Assembly: GCA_949298505.1 (NCBI GenBank)
Contig: CASFWW010000012.1
Location: 1-40,741 of the forward strand
Direction: 5' to 3'
Origin: Ornithoclostridium sp949298505
GTDB taxonomy: Bacteria > Bacillota > Clostridia > Christensenellales > UBA3700
Length of the DNA: 40,741 bases
In this document: piece after piece, positions 17,332-24,056 of the stretch
Layout: each line of letters begins with the position of its first letter
How positions within the stretch are numbered: position 1 is the first letter of the stretch
Made by a program: the position numbers and the translations under genes
Notes under the pieces: model-generated
What the model was told of the DNA's origin: nothing
The model's database searches: none
What the model saw: the letters and a program-made list of their open reading frames with translations, nothing else

Positions 17332-19329
17332 TTATTCTTTTTTACTTTTCTTCTTTACTATATAAAATGCTAAGAAGATCGCGACAGCCGCTACAGCGAC
17401 TCCGCCGATAACGCAAAGCGAAATATAAAGCTTTATCAAAGCAAGATGAGGCGGATAAGTTTCGTTCAGAAATTCGTCCATATCCGGCGGAGCCACCTCG
17501 TAAGGTCTTTCTATTCCGTGCTTGACTGCCAGCGCTCTGAATTCTTCGAACGCCTCTTCCTTTTCGAAAATATTCCAACCCTCCCCGTACATATTCGCGT
17601 AAAGGACGTTTATCCTTATCTCTTCTACATACCCCGTCCTTTCGCTGTCGCCGCTTACAGCGTCGAGCGCCTTTTGAGTAAGCTGCAAATACTTTTGTAT
17701 TTTTTCGCTGCTAAGATAATCGCCGTGATGAGCCGATGGCGCGTCGTAAAGATCAAGTTCAGTCGCTTCGTTTCTGACCGATTCGTGCATTATATCAATG
17801 TATTCGGCAATATAATTCGCTGCGCCGCCGTAAGTCACAGCCATATACTTGCCCAGAAGCGCGTTGACGTCGGTATCCGTATTCCACAGTTGTTTTGCAA
17901 GAAGATAACTTCTCATACATGCCAGTTCGTCGCCTTTTTCTCTGCTGCCCTGATGAAATACGCTCCTTACGTTGTTTTCCTTATAGAATTCGGCGTTGTC
18001 TTTCTGTACCGCGAAATTCGGATAAGGCATCAGCAGATTCTTGAAATCGACTACGTAATCCCAGACAAACAGGTTGTCGCAGACGGCACTCCAGTCTTCT
18101 ATCATCTTTTTCGCCTCAGCAGAAGCCTCGTTGTCGCCGTACTTGCTGCTGTAAAGCTGAGAGGTCTCGATGGGCGCGATGACTATGTTCACGTTCTTTT
18201 CGCAAACTATACCCTCGGGGACGTCTTTAGTATACATATAAGCGAGAGTGCTTATATATTTGTCGGGGAATTTCTTCGCAAGCTTATTGAGTATCTCTAT
18301 AAGCGCACCTGCTCGCGAACCGTACTTTTCATAGGATTTCTCACACTCGTCGCACTGACAATAAAAATTGTTGTCGTTTATGCTGAAATCCCAGTATTTA
18401 GCATCGGGATACTCAGCGATGAACTCGGCGAGCTTAGCTTCGATTATCGGATATATATCGGAATTGGTGAAACAAAGCTGGGTTGTATTCCCATCGTATT
18501 CTATCCTTCTCTTGCCGTCTATCAATGCGTAATATTCGGGGTGCGATTCGAAATAAAGTTCGGGATCGACGAATTTAAAAACGCTGTGACACCACGTGCC
18601 CCAGTACTTGTTCCCGTCGTTGCCGATATCGGATTTTTCGCCCGTGCCGTTGCTTTTTATCCTTTTGCTCCAGTCATTCTGCGAAACCTCGTACTGATAT
18701 ATCCTTCTCCAGACGAAATCAGGGTTGCTGACAAGATCGATATCGTCGAGATATACTGTCGGAGCATAAGGGATATAATCGTAATCGTCCCTGACAAACA
18801 TACACCCCAGAATGTCTTCGGCAAAGCCGTATATGCCGTTTATCACTCCGTCGACAGCGGTATCTGCAGATACTGTCTGCGAAGATTTGATAAATATGTT
18901 TCCGCCTTCGCTTTTAATGACGTATCCGTCGTTTTCCGCAGCGCTTCCCGAAATATCCTTCGCATACGACGTGTTTCCGAGAGAAATATATTTTCCTGCG
19001 TAAAATTCTGCATCGGAGATCACTTCGAAAGCCTCGCTTCCCGTCATCTTCCTCAATACGTCGCAAAGATACTCCGCGTCCTCCCTGAACGCATCTGCGT
19101 CGGAATACGGTATGATTATCTTGTAATCGCTGACGCCGTCGGCGGCAAGGCAGATATCCTTTTCTTCCGCAAGATATCCGACCCACTTGCTTTCGTCGTA
19201 AACGGTATTTTCCGCAACCGAAATGACCGTGTCGGACTTTATGCCGCCGATTTCGCTATCTGTGCAGGCAGACGCAAAAACAGCGACCATTATTATTAAC
19301 AGTAACAATGCCGAAAACTTTTTATTCAT
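17332..19329 (-). CDS. DUF4838 domain lipoprotein with C-terminal membrane anchor
   Basis: A 665-residue exported protein. A lipoprotein-type signal ends at Cys22 (VFASAC). Residues about 55-190 resemble the alpha-glucuronidase or hexosaminidase N-terminal fold, with DYKIIIPYSDADAF and NGIYGFAEDILGCMF. The DUF4838 core follows: NPDFVWRRIYQYEV, TTQLCFTNSDIYPIIEAKL and WDFSINDNNFYCQCDECEKSY. A second hydrophobic segment (about 636-658) ends YIVKKKSKKE, a stop-transfer pattern. It is probably a surface carbohydrate-active protein; activity is unproven. It is monocistronic and divergent from the collagen-like gene. Confidence 0.8.
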   Translation of the reverse strand: MNKKFSALLLLIIMVAVFASACTDSEIGGIKSDTVISVAENTVYDESKWVGYLAEEKDICLAADGVSDYKIIIPYSDADAFREDAEYLCDVLRKMTGSEAFEVISDAEFYAGKYISLGNTSYAKDISGSAAENDGYVIKSEGGNIFIKSSQTVSADTAVDGVINGIYGFAEDILGCMFVRDDYDYIPYAPTVYLDDIDLVSNPDFVWRRIYQYEVSQNDWSKRIKSNGTGEKSDIGNDGNKYWGTWCHSVFKFVDPELYFESHPEYYALIDGKRRIEYDGNTTQLCFTNSDIYPIIEAKLAEFIAEYPDAKYWDFSINDNNFYCQCDECEKSYEKYGSRAGALIEILNKLAKKFPDKYISTLAYMYTKDVPEGIVCEKNVNIVIAPIETSQLYSSKYGDNEASAEAKKMIEDWSAVCDNLFVWDYVVDFKNLLMPYPNFAVQKDNAEFYKENNVRSVFHQGSREKGDELACMRSYLLAKQLWNTDTDVNALLGKYMAVTYGGAANYIAEYIDIMHESVRNEATELDLYDAPSAHHGDYLSSEKIQKYLQLTQKALDAVSGDSERTGYVEEIRINVLYANMYGEGWNIFEKEEAFEEFRALAVKHGIERPYEVAPPDMDEFLNETYPPHLALIKLYISLCVIGGVAVAAVAIFLAFYIVKKKSKKE

Positions 19330-19370
19330 ATATCCCTCTTATCCCTTAAAGCGTTCTTATGACAAATTTA

Positions 19371-19399
19371 ATTTTACCATAATTGCATGCACATTTCAA
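19371..19399 (-). promoter_or_regulatory. Promoter of the DUF4838 gene
   Basis: On the minus strand, TTGAAA (19394-19399), 17 bases, TAAAAT (19371-19376) with a TGG extended -10. GAGG precedes the ATG at 19329. Confidence 0.6.
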
Positions 19400-19493
19400 T
19401 ATCCATCGATCATTTAACTTAGACCGACTTTTCACGGTTTTTTATTCTTACGTCATATAATGAACGACTGCCATGCAGTAAAAAGGAGATAAT

Positions 19494-20858
19494 ATGCGGT
19501 ATTTTATCAGCGATAATTGTTACAGACGGTGCAATACGCCGTATTATATGCTTTGCGGACTTCCCGTCTCGTCTTTAAAAGTAGCGACCGGTCCTGCCGG
19601 TTCAACGGGCGTTACGGGAGCTACGGGAGCGACAGGAGCTACGGGTTCGACAGGAGCTACGGGTTCGACAGGACCCACGGGTCCCACAGGCGCAACGGGG
19701 GCTACCGGTGCAACGGGCGCTACGGGCGTGACAGGCGTAACGGGTGCAACCGGTGTAACGGGAGCTACGGGTGCCACTGGTGCTACAGGACCCACGGGTC
19801 CCGCAGGCGCTACCGGCGAAGACGGTCAGGCTGCGACGATCTCAGTCGGAAACGTTACAACAGGAGAACCCGGAACAAAGGCATCTGTTACCAACGTGGG
19901 CACTCTGAATAAAGCGATACTCGATTTCGTGATCCCACAGGGTCCTACAGGCGCAACTGGAGCTACGGGCGCAACTGGCGCGAAAGGTGCAACAGGCGTA
20001 ACGGGTGCAACAGGTGCTACCGGTGCGACAGGAACTACAGGACCCACGGGTCCCGCAGGCGCTACCGGCGAAGACGGTCAGGCTGCGACGATCTCAGTCG
20101 GAAACGTTACAACAGGAGAACCTGGAACAAAGGCATCTGTTACCAACGTGGGCACTCTCAATAAAGCGATACTCGATTTCGTGATCCCACAGGGTCCTAC
20201 AGGCGCAACTGGCGCTACGGGCGTGACAGGTGCAACGGGCGCAACAGGGGCTACAGGTGCGACAGGCGTAACGGGTGCGACAGGCGCAACAGGGGCAACC
20301 GGTGCTACAGGTGCGACAGGACCGAGCGGTCCCACGGGACCGAGAGGAGCTACTGGAGCGGACGGATCGGACGGCGCAACGGGTGCTACAGGAACGACGC
20401 TCAGCGAATACGCGGGGCTGTACAACGCGACTCCTCAGCAGATCACGCCGTCTTCTTCATCATCTCCCGTCGGGATCACCCTCGACGCAGCGATGCCGAC
20501 GGATACTATGACGGCAAGCGGAAGTAAACTCAGGATAACCAATACAGGGACTTACCGAATAGCTTATTGCCTAAATGCTACGAGCAAACAGAGCGGCGAA
20601 GTCAAGCCGTATGTCAGAATAAACAATGCGGCGGTCGAACACAGCGCGGTAAACGGTATGTTCTCGATGGGCGTCGGAGCTTCGCAGAGCGGCGAAACTG
20701 CGTATCCGAAAGACTTCCAGAACAGTATACTTGCCAACCTTAACGCGGGCGACACGATAGATCTCGCTATCGAATTCCCCAATGCGTCAAAATATCCTTC
20801 TTTCGTTCTCAACGTCGCGGCTAAGCGCGCGTCTCTTCACGCAATAAGGATCAAATAA
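19494..20858 (+). CDS. Collagen-like (Gly-X-Thr) surface protein, BclA type
   Basis: A 454-residue protein in three parts. A short head (1-30, Cys-rich: DNCYRRCNTPYYMLCG) could anchor it to a surface layer. A collagen-like region (about 31-300) is built of GAT, GVT and GPT triplets. It is interrupted twice by the same 40-residue insert, GEDGQAATISVGNVTTGEPG through LDFVIPQG, common in clostridial collagen-like proteins. The C-terminal 150 residues form a likely C1q/TNF-like trimerisation head (AGLYNATPQQITPS to KRASLHAIRIK). Such proteins make exosporium or cell-surface hair. AAGGAG precedes the ATG. The upstream CATATAAT box could be read by a sporulation sigma factor. Confidence 0.85.
   Translation: MRYFISDNCYRRCNTPYYMLCGLPVSSLKVATGPAGSTGVTGATGATGATGSTGATGSTGPTGPTGATGATGATGATGVTGVTGATGVTGATGATGATGPTGPAGATGEDGQAATISVGNVTTGEPGTKASVTNVGTLNKAILDFVIPQGPTGATGATGATGAKGATGVTGATGATGATGTTGPTGPAGATGEDGQAATISVGNVTTGEPGTKASVTNVGTLNKAILDFVIPQGPTGATGATGVTGATGATGATGATGVTGATGATGATGATGATGPSGPTGPRGATGADGSDGATGATGTTLSEYAGLYNATPQQITPSSSSSPVGITLDAAMPTDTMTASGSKLRITNTGTYRIAYCLNATSKQSGEVKPYVRINNAAVEHSAVNGMFSMGVGASQSGETAYPKDFQNSILANLNAGDTIDLAIEFPNASKYPSFVLNVAAKRASLHAIRIK
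19783..20212 (+). repeat. Duplicated 178-base block inside the collagen-like gene
   Basis: Bases 19783-19960 recur at 20035-20212 with only two differences. The offset is 252 bases, exactly 84 codons, so the frame is kept. The block carries the ATISVGNVTTGEPG insert. The near-identity points to recent duplication or ongoing recombination. Confidence 0.85.
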
Positions 20859-20866
20859 TTCAATAT

Positions 20867-20893
20867 TCCCTGCCGTAAACTCTGCGGCAGGGA
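20867..20893 (+). terminator. Hairpin after the collagen-like gene
   Basis: CCCTGCCG (20868-20875) and CGGCAGGG (20885-20892) form a strong eight-pair stem nine bases after the stop codon. No T-run follows, so it may stabilise the 3' end or pause polymerase rather than terminate it. Confidence 0.4.
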
Positions 20894-20960
20894 TCAAAAT
20901 GCATCTTGTAATTTTTCAATAAGAGGTATAAATATATTAAAGCGATGCGGAGGTGAAATT

Positions 20961-21194
20961 ATGAATTCGATAGTTAAAGGTTTTGACTCTCTCCCGAGAA
21001 TAGTCAAAGTGATTTTCGCGCTGCCCTTTCTCGACATATTATGGGCAGTCTACAGACTTTGCCGCAGTATAGCGAAAAAAAGCCTTATCGCGACAATACT
21101 TGCGATAGTCATGCTGATCCTTTGCCCCGTGCTCTTCTGGATCGTCGACCTTATCACGACGATGCTCACGGGTAAAGTCATCTGGCTGGTCTGA
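20961..21194 (+). CDS. Small two-helix membrane protein
   Basis: Seventy-seven residues with two hydrophobic segments (about 13-32 and 40-68) and a basic loop SIAKKS between them. GGAGGTGA is well placed before the ATG at 20961. Similar short proteins starting with a VKVIFALPFLDI-like helix occur in Clostridia, but I know no function. It follows the collagen-like gene by about 100 bases and precedes a strong terminator. Confidence 0.7.
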   Translation: MNSIVKGFDSLPRIVKVIFALPFLDILWAVYRLCRSIAKKSLIATILAIVMLILCPVLFWIVDLITTMLTGKVIWLV

Positions 21195-21211
21195 CAGCGC
21201 AGAAAGTCAAA

Positions 21212-21238
21212 AAAACGCGGGTCTTGCCCGCGTTTTTT
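21212..21238. terminator. Bidirectional terminator between the small membrane protein and mscS
   Basis: AAAACGCGGG and CCCGCGTTTT arms around TCTTG, with T-runs on both strands. It serves the plus-strand gene ending at 21194 and the convergent mscS ending at 21270. Confidence 0.9.
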
Positions 21239-21269
21239 TATTTCAGTTAAATCCGTCTAAACAATGTCC

Positions 21270-22079
21270 TTATTTGTTGTGCACGTCCAGCTGGGGATAA
21301 GGTATTTCGATATTGTTTTCGTCAAACGCCTTTTTGACTCTCTCCAGCAGATACCACTTTGAATCCCAGTACTTATCCGTAGGTACCCAGAAACGCGCGA
21401 GAATGTTTATGCTGCTGGAAGCGTGTTCTGTGATATTGACGAACGGCGCGGGATCCTTGAGCACATAATCCAATTCCCCTATGCAATCCTGAATGACTTT
21501 TTTCGCCTTTTCGAAATCGTCGTTATAAGATATAGAGAATATTATATCCTGTCTTCTCGTCTCGTTCTGATTTACGTTTACGATATGCTCGTTGGAGACC
21601 TTACCGTTAGGCATTACGACGACCTTGTTATCTCCTGTCTTGAGATAGGTATAAAAAAGTTTTATGTCCGTCACTGTCCCTTCGTATCCGTCGCACTGCA
21701 CGTAGTCGCCTATCTTATACGGATGCATCACCAGAATAACTATGCCTCCGGCAAGATTGGAAAGCGACCCCTGAAGCGCAAGACCGATCGCGACTCCGGC
21801 GCTTGCAATAGCCGCGGTGATGCTCGCCGTCTGGATCCCGAGAAAATCGAGAAAGATGAGCATAAGTACGAATTTTATCACCCTTCTGGTAGTAGGAACG
21901 ACCACTCTGATTATCGTCGGCTCGATCATTTTGCGATTGAGAAATTTGTCAAACCTTTTCGTAAAGAAATTGGTGATTTTAAACAGAACGAAAAGCACCA
22001 GAAGACCGACAACGACCTTTATTCCTTCGGTCAAAGCCCATGCTCCGATATCTTTCAACATTGCGACAAAACTGTCCAT
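21270..22079 (-). CDS. mscS: Small-conductance mechanosensitive channel
   Basis: A 269-residue MscS channel that releases solutes on hypo-osmotic shock. Three transmembrane helices (about 18-40, 65-85, 90-115) are seen; the third is the pore helix ASAGVAIGLALQGSLSNLAGG, with its Gly/Ala packing pattern. The cytoplasmic beta domain begins HPYKIGDYVQCDGYEGTV and contains VVMPNGKVSNEHIVN. GGAGAGACGAA precedes the ATG. It stands alone with its own promoter. Confidence 0.93.
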   Translation of the reverse strand: MDSFVAMLKDIGAWALTEGIKVVVGLLVLFVLFKITNFFTKRFDKFLNRKMIEPTIIRVVVPTTRRVIKFVLMLIFLDFLGIQTASITAAIASAGVAIGLALQGSLSNLAGGIVILVMHPYKIGDYVQCDGYEGTVTDIKLFYTYLKTGDNKVVVMPNGKVSNEHIVNVNQNETRRQDIIFSISYNDDFEKAKKVIQDCIGELDYVLKDPAPFVNITEHASSSINILARFWVPTDKYWDSKWYLLERVKKAFDENNIEIPYPQLDVHNK

Positions 22080-22108
22080 TTCGTCTCTCCTTTTTCCTTC
22101 TTGCGAAT

Positions 22109-22137
22109 ATTATATCCTTTTTTGCAAACAAAAGCAA
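22109..22137 (-). promoter_or_regulatory. Promoter of mscS
   Basis: On the minus strand, TTGCTT (22132-22137), 17 bases, TATAAT (22109-22114). Confidence 0.65.
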
Positions 22138-22200
22138 CACGGCAAGATAATTCAGTTGATAAAATAGATAAAAATTTTTAACTAAACTGCGAAAAATTCA

Positions 22201-22229
22201 TTGACAAAATCATCAAAAACCTTTATGAT
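22201..22229 (+). promoter_or_regulatory. Promoter of tRNA-Leu
   Basis: TTGACA (22201-22206), 17 bases, TATGAT (22224-22229), 22 bases before the tRNA 5' end. Confidence 0.7.
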
Positions 22230-22251
22230 AACTAATGCAACTTAAGGATTT

Positions 22252-22334
22252 GCGGTTATGGCGGAACTGGCAGACGCGTACGTTTGAGGGGCGTATGGGA
22301 GACCATCCGGGTTCAAGTCCCGGTAACCGCACCA
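22252..22334 (+). tRNA. tRNA-Leu (anticodon GAG), CCA encoded
   Basis: The acceptor stem GCGGTTA pairs with TAACCGC; the D arm is TGGCGGAACTGGCAGACGC. The anticodon stem TACGT/GCGTA closes the loop TTGAGGG, giving anticodon GAG. The extended variable arm (TGGGAGACCATCC region) is that of a class II tRNA. The T arm CCGGGTTCAAGTCCCGG is followed by A and the encoded CCA. It reads CTC and CTT codons. Confidence 0.97.
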
Positions 22335-22394
22335 AAAAAAGAGAGAGGAATTTTCCCCTCTCTTTTTTTGCTTCGGCTACCAGGGGCATGAACC
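22310..22394. repeat. Imperfect palindrome joining the tRNA-Leu 3' end to an inverted partial copy
   Basis: The last 25 bases of the tRNA (22310-22334, starting GGTTCAAG) and the following A-run and GAGAGAGG are mirrored by CCTCTCT, the T-run and an inverted degenerate copy ending CATGAACC (22370-22394). The inverted arm keeps the spacing and most bases of the T arm and acceptor, with about ten changes. The centre is the terminator loop near 22352. Confidence 0.6.
22341..22369 (+). terminator. Terminator of tRNA-Leu
   Basis: GAGAGAGG and CCCTCTC arms with an AATTTTC loop, followed by seven T (22363-22369). Confidence 0.9.
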
Positions 22395-22446
22395 GTGAGC
22401 CGTAAATAAATTTTGAATTTGAATGAACTTTGCAGGCGAACGGTTC

Positions 22447-22519
22447 AAAGAAACGAAGTAATAAATATGACAGCGTAAACGATCCACTTTCGTTTCTTTT
22501 TTCGCATAGCGAAAGCCCC
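22447..22519. repeat. Stem-loop unit, first copy
   Basis: AAAGAAACGAAGT (22447-22459) pairs with ACTTTCGTTTCTTT (22486-22499). The 5' arm runs into AAGTAATAA, and after the 3' arm comes the small palindrome TTCGCATAGCGAA with AGCCC. The same layout recurs at 22723-22794 with a different arm sequence. Confidence 0.6.
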
Positions 22520-22636
22520 CGGTAACCGCACCAGTTAAAAGCTAAGCCCTATGAGGCAAAAAAACGGAGAGGAAAATATCCTCCCCGTTCTTTTTTTTGC
22601 CATTTTGGGCAGCTTTTATGGTGCGGTTCCTCGGGA
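22517..22636. repeat. Long palindrome carrying a second copy of the tRNA 3' end
   Basis: CCCGGTAACCGCACCA (to 22533) repeats the last 16 bases of the tRNA-Leu gene exactly. It then pairs outward in order with AAAAGCT/AGCTTTT, GCCC/GGGC and GGCAAAAAAACGGAGAGG with its near-complement. It closes on TGGTGCGGTTCCTCGGG (22619-22635). This gives a fold-back of about 120 bases with an internal terminator-like stem and T-run near 22570-22600. Confidence 0.65.
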
Positions 22637-22722
22637 TCGTCTGAAATATGGACGCTCGTCGTTTAGCAGAACTTATGTTGGTAGGCTCCTCGCTATTCCG
22701 TCACCGCAAAGCGTCTCCTTAC

Positions 22723-22810
22723 AGAAAATGCAAGTAATAACGTCGCTAAGCATAACTACTCTCTTTGCATTTTCTTTTCGCGCAGCGAAAGCCCACGATA
22801 ACCGCGCTTT
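22723..22810. repeat. Stem-loop unit, second copy
   Basis: AGAAAATGCAAG (22723-22734) pairs with CTTTGCATTTTCT (22763-22775). It shares AAGTAATAA and the following TTTTCGCGCAGCGAAAGCCC with the first copy, and ends in a decayed tRNA-like CGATAACCGCGC. Arm sequences differ from the first copy but pairing is kept. Confidence 0.6.
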
Positions 22811-22901
22811 TCGTTTAGACTGACTTTTGTGTAGCGTTTTATTAATAATAACACTATAATAATCAGTTTTATAACATTGATTTTTTTCATTTTTATTGTG
22901 C

Positions 22902-22907
22902 TATACT
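22902..22907 (+). promoter_or_regulatory. Possible extended -10 promoter of the frameshifted membrane gene
   Basis: TGC followed by TATACT lies 20 bases before the ATG at 22927. The only -35 candidate, TTGATT at 22877-22882, is 19 bases away. Confidence 0.35.
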
Positions 22908-22926
22908 TAACGCGGAAGACTTACCT

Positions 22927-23585
22927 ATGCAAACCTTGATAAATCTATGCGGTAAATATAGGAAATGGATATACGCGATTTTAACGCTTACTTTGCTTCT
23001 AATTTTGTGTTTCCCTGTTTCGCGAATTTACACGCAAGAAAATACGCATAATTATATTGAACTACCGTTTTTTGCCGCACTGCCTGTATGTTTATCCTAC
23101 ATAAGTCAGATGAACGAACTTTTACCAACCGACAAAACCTTACTGACTTTGGATATAGTCTCTTTCTGCGTTTTTGTGGTCTTTCTGATACTGCTGATAA
23201 CATTTTGGATTGTTACCGCAAAAAAGCGTAAATTACCGTTTATTGTCACGTTTATCCCTGTGCTTGCAATTTACATATTACAAGGCTTTTTTATACCTAT
23301 TCCTCTGAAACGGAAAGGCTCCCGAATGGCACCTTTCACACGACAACGCTGTGGCATTTAAACTTTACGCTTTCCCCTCTCGCCATTGTCCTTATCGTCC
23401 TTATCTGCCTGTACGCGTTCGCCGTCCTGTTCGGTAAGCTGTACCCGCGTATGCAACCGAAAGTCGCGGAGACCGTGGCAAAGATCAAGTCGCATAAATC
23501 CAAGTCCAAGCGCATAGAAGAACTCGAACGCCAAAACGCGGAAATTCAGCGACAGCTGGACAAACTCAAACGCAAAGATCAATAG
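22927..23585 (+). pseudogene. Membrane protein with C-terminal coiled coil, frameshifted at a T-run
   Basis: The first frame encodes 144 residues with hydrophobic segments at about 14-34, 76-98 and 106-124 and would stop at 23361. From about 23293 a second frame continues the protein sensibly to TAG at 23585. It gives GTFHTTTLWHLNFTLSPLA, another membrane helix (IVLIVLICLYAFAVLF), then a charged coiled coil ending RQLDKLKRKDQ. Adding one T to the six-T run at 23287-23292 joins both into one protein of about 219 residues. It is a disrupted gene, a sequencing error in a homopolymer, or slippage-regulated. Family not recognised. Confidence 0.75.
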
Positions 23586-23600
23586 ATATATAAAATAGCG

Positions 23601-23636
23601 AACGACCTTGATAAGACAGTCAAGGTCGTTTTTATT
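23601..23636 (+). terminator. Terminator after the frameshifted membrane gene
   Basis: AACGACCTTGA (23601-23611) and TCAAGGTCGTT (23620-23630) form an 11-pair stem followed by a T-rich tail. An intact terminator 15 bases after the second-frame stop supports that frame as the real gene end. Confidence 0.85.
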
Positions 23637-23639
23637 TTA

Positions 23640-24056
23640 CATTTATATTAAAATGCTTAGATCGGTGCAGGTTTCGTCCGTGTAAAAGAGACTGAGCAAC
23701 CCTGCTCACAAGCAAAAGCTCATGGCGACTTTCTTTAAAAAGTCTTATTTTTACTTTGCTTTTTCGCTTCCGATAAAAAGCACGCTTTGCTGCCACTTTT
23801 TATCGGCTTCGCTCCCTTTGGTCGCCTTTTATAAGATGATAATAAATTGCGACCGTATATTTACTGCACGGTCGCGAAAGTCTGCTCTCTGACAGGGCGA
23901 AAAAACGCAGTTAGTATGCTTAACGTATCTCGCCGTCAGACTCAGGCAGGTTTTGTCGTTTCAAAAGCAAGAAGGCGACCCAGTGTACTTAGTCGTACAC
24001 GGTCGCCTTCGCGTCTTGCCGAAACGGCAAAAGATGTCGAGATATTCGCGGTGAGA
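23640..24056. repeat. Hairpin-dense intergenic region downstream of asnS
   Basis: About 415 bases without a supportable gene, built of successive inverted repeats. CCGATAAAAAG and CTTTTTATCGG flank a loop near 23773-23809. GCGACCGT and ACGGTCGC lie near 23849-23876. CTGACAGGGCGA and TCGCCGTCAG lie near 23889-23939. The longest is an 82-base fold-back at 23951-24032: TTTTGTCGTTTC, GCAAGAAGGCGACC and GTGTAC pair back with GTACAC, GGTCGCCTT, TCTTGC and GAAACGGCAAAA. It may include the asnS terminator, although no clear T-run follows a hairpin. Confidence 0.6.

Noticed and set aside
17446..19299. A 617-codon open frame on the plus strand, antisense to the DUF4838 gene; similar long antisense frames oppose purH and purL
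   Set aside because: They have no ribosome binding site or family motif, and the opposite strand encodes a recognisable protein. They result from codon usage.
19590..20400. Repeats that could suggest a CRISPR array or tandem repeat locus
   Set aside because: They are in-frame Gly-X-Thr codon repeats within one reading frame; there are no unique spacers.
22252..22533. The 16-base direct repeat as attL and attR of an inserted element
   Set aside because: Only about 200 bases lie between the copies, with no integrase or cargo. A remnant or a duplicated tRNA flank fits better, so it is reported as a repeat.
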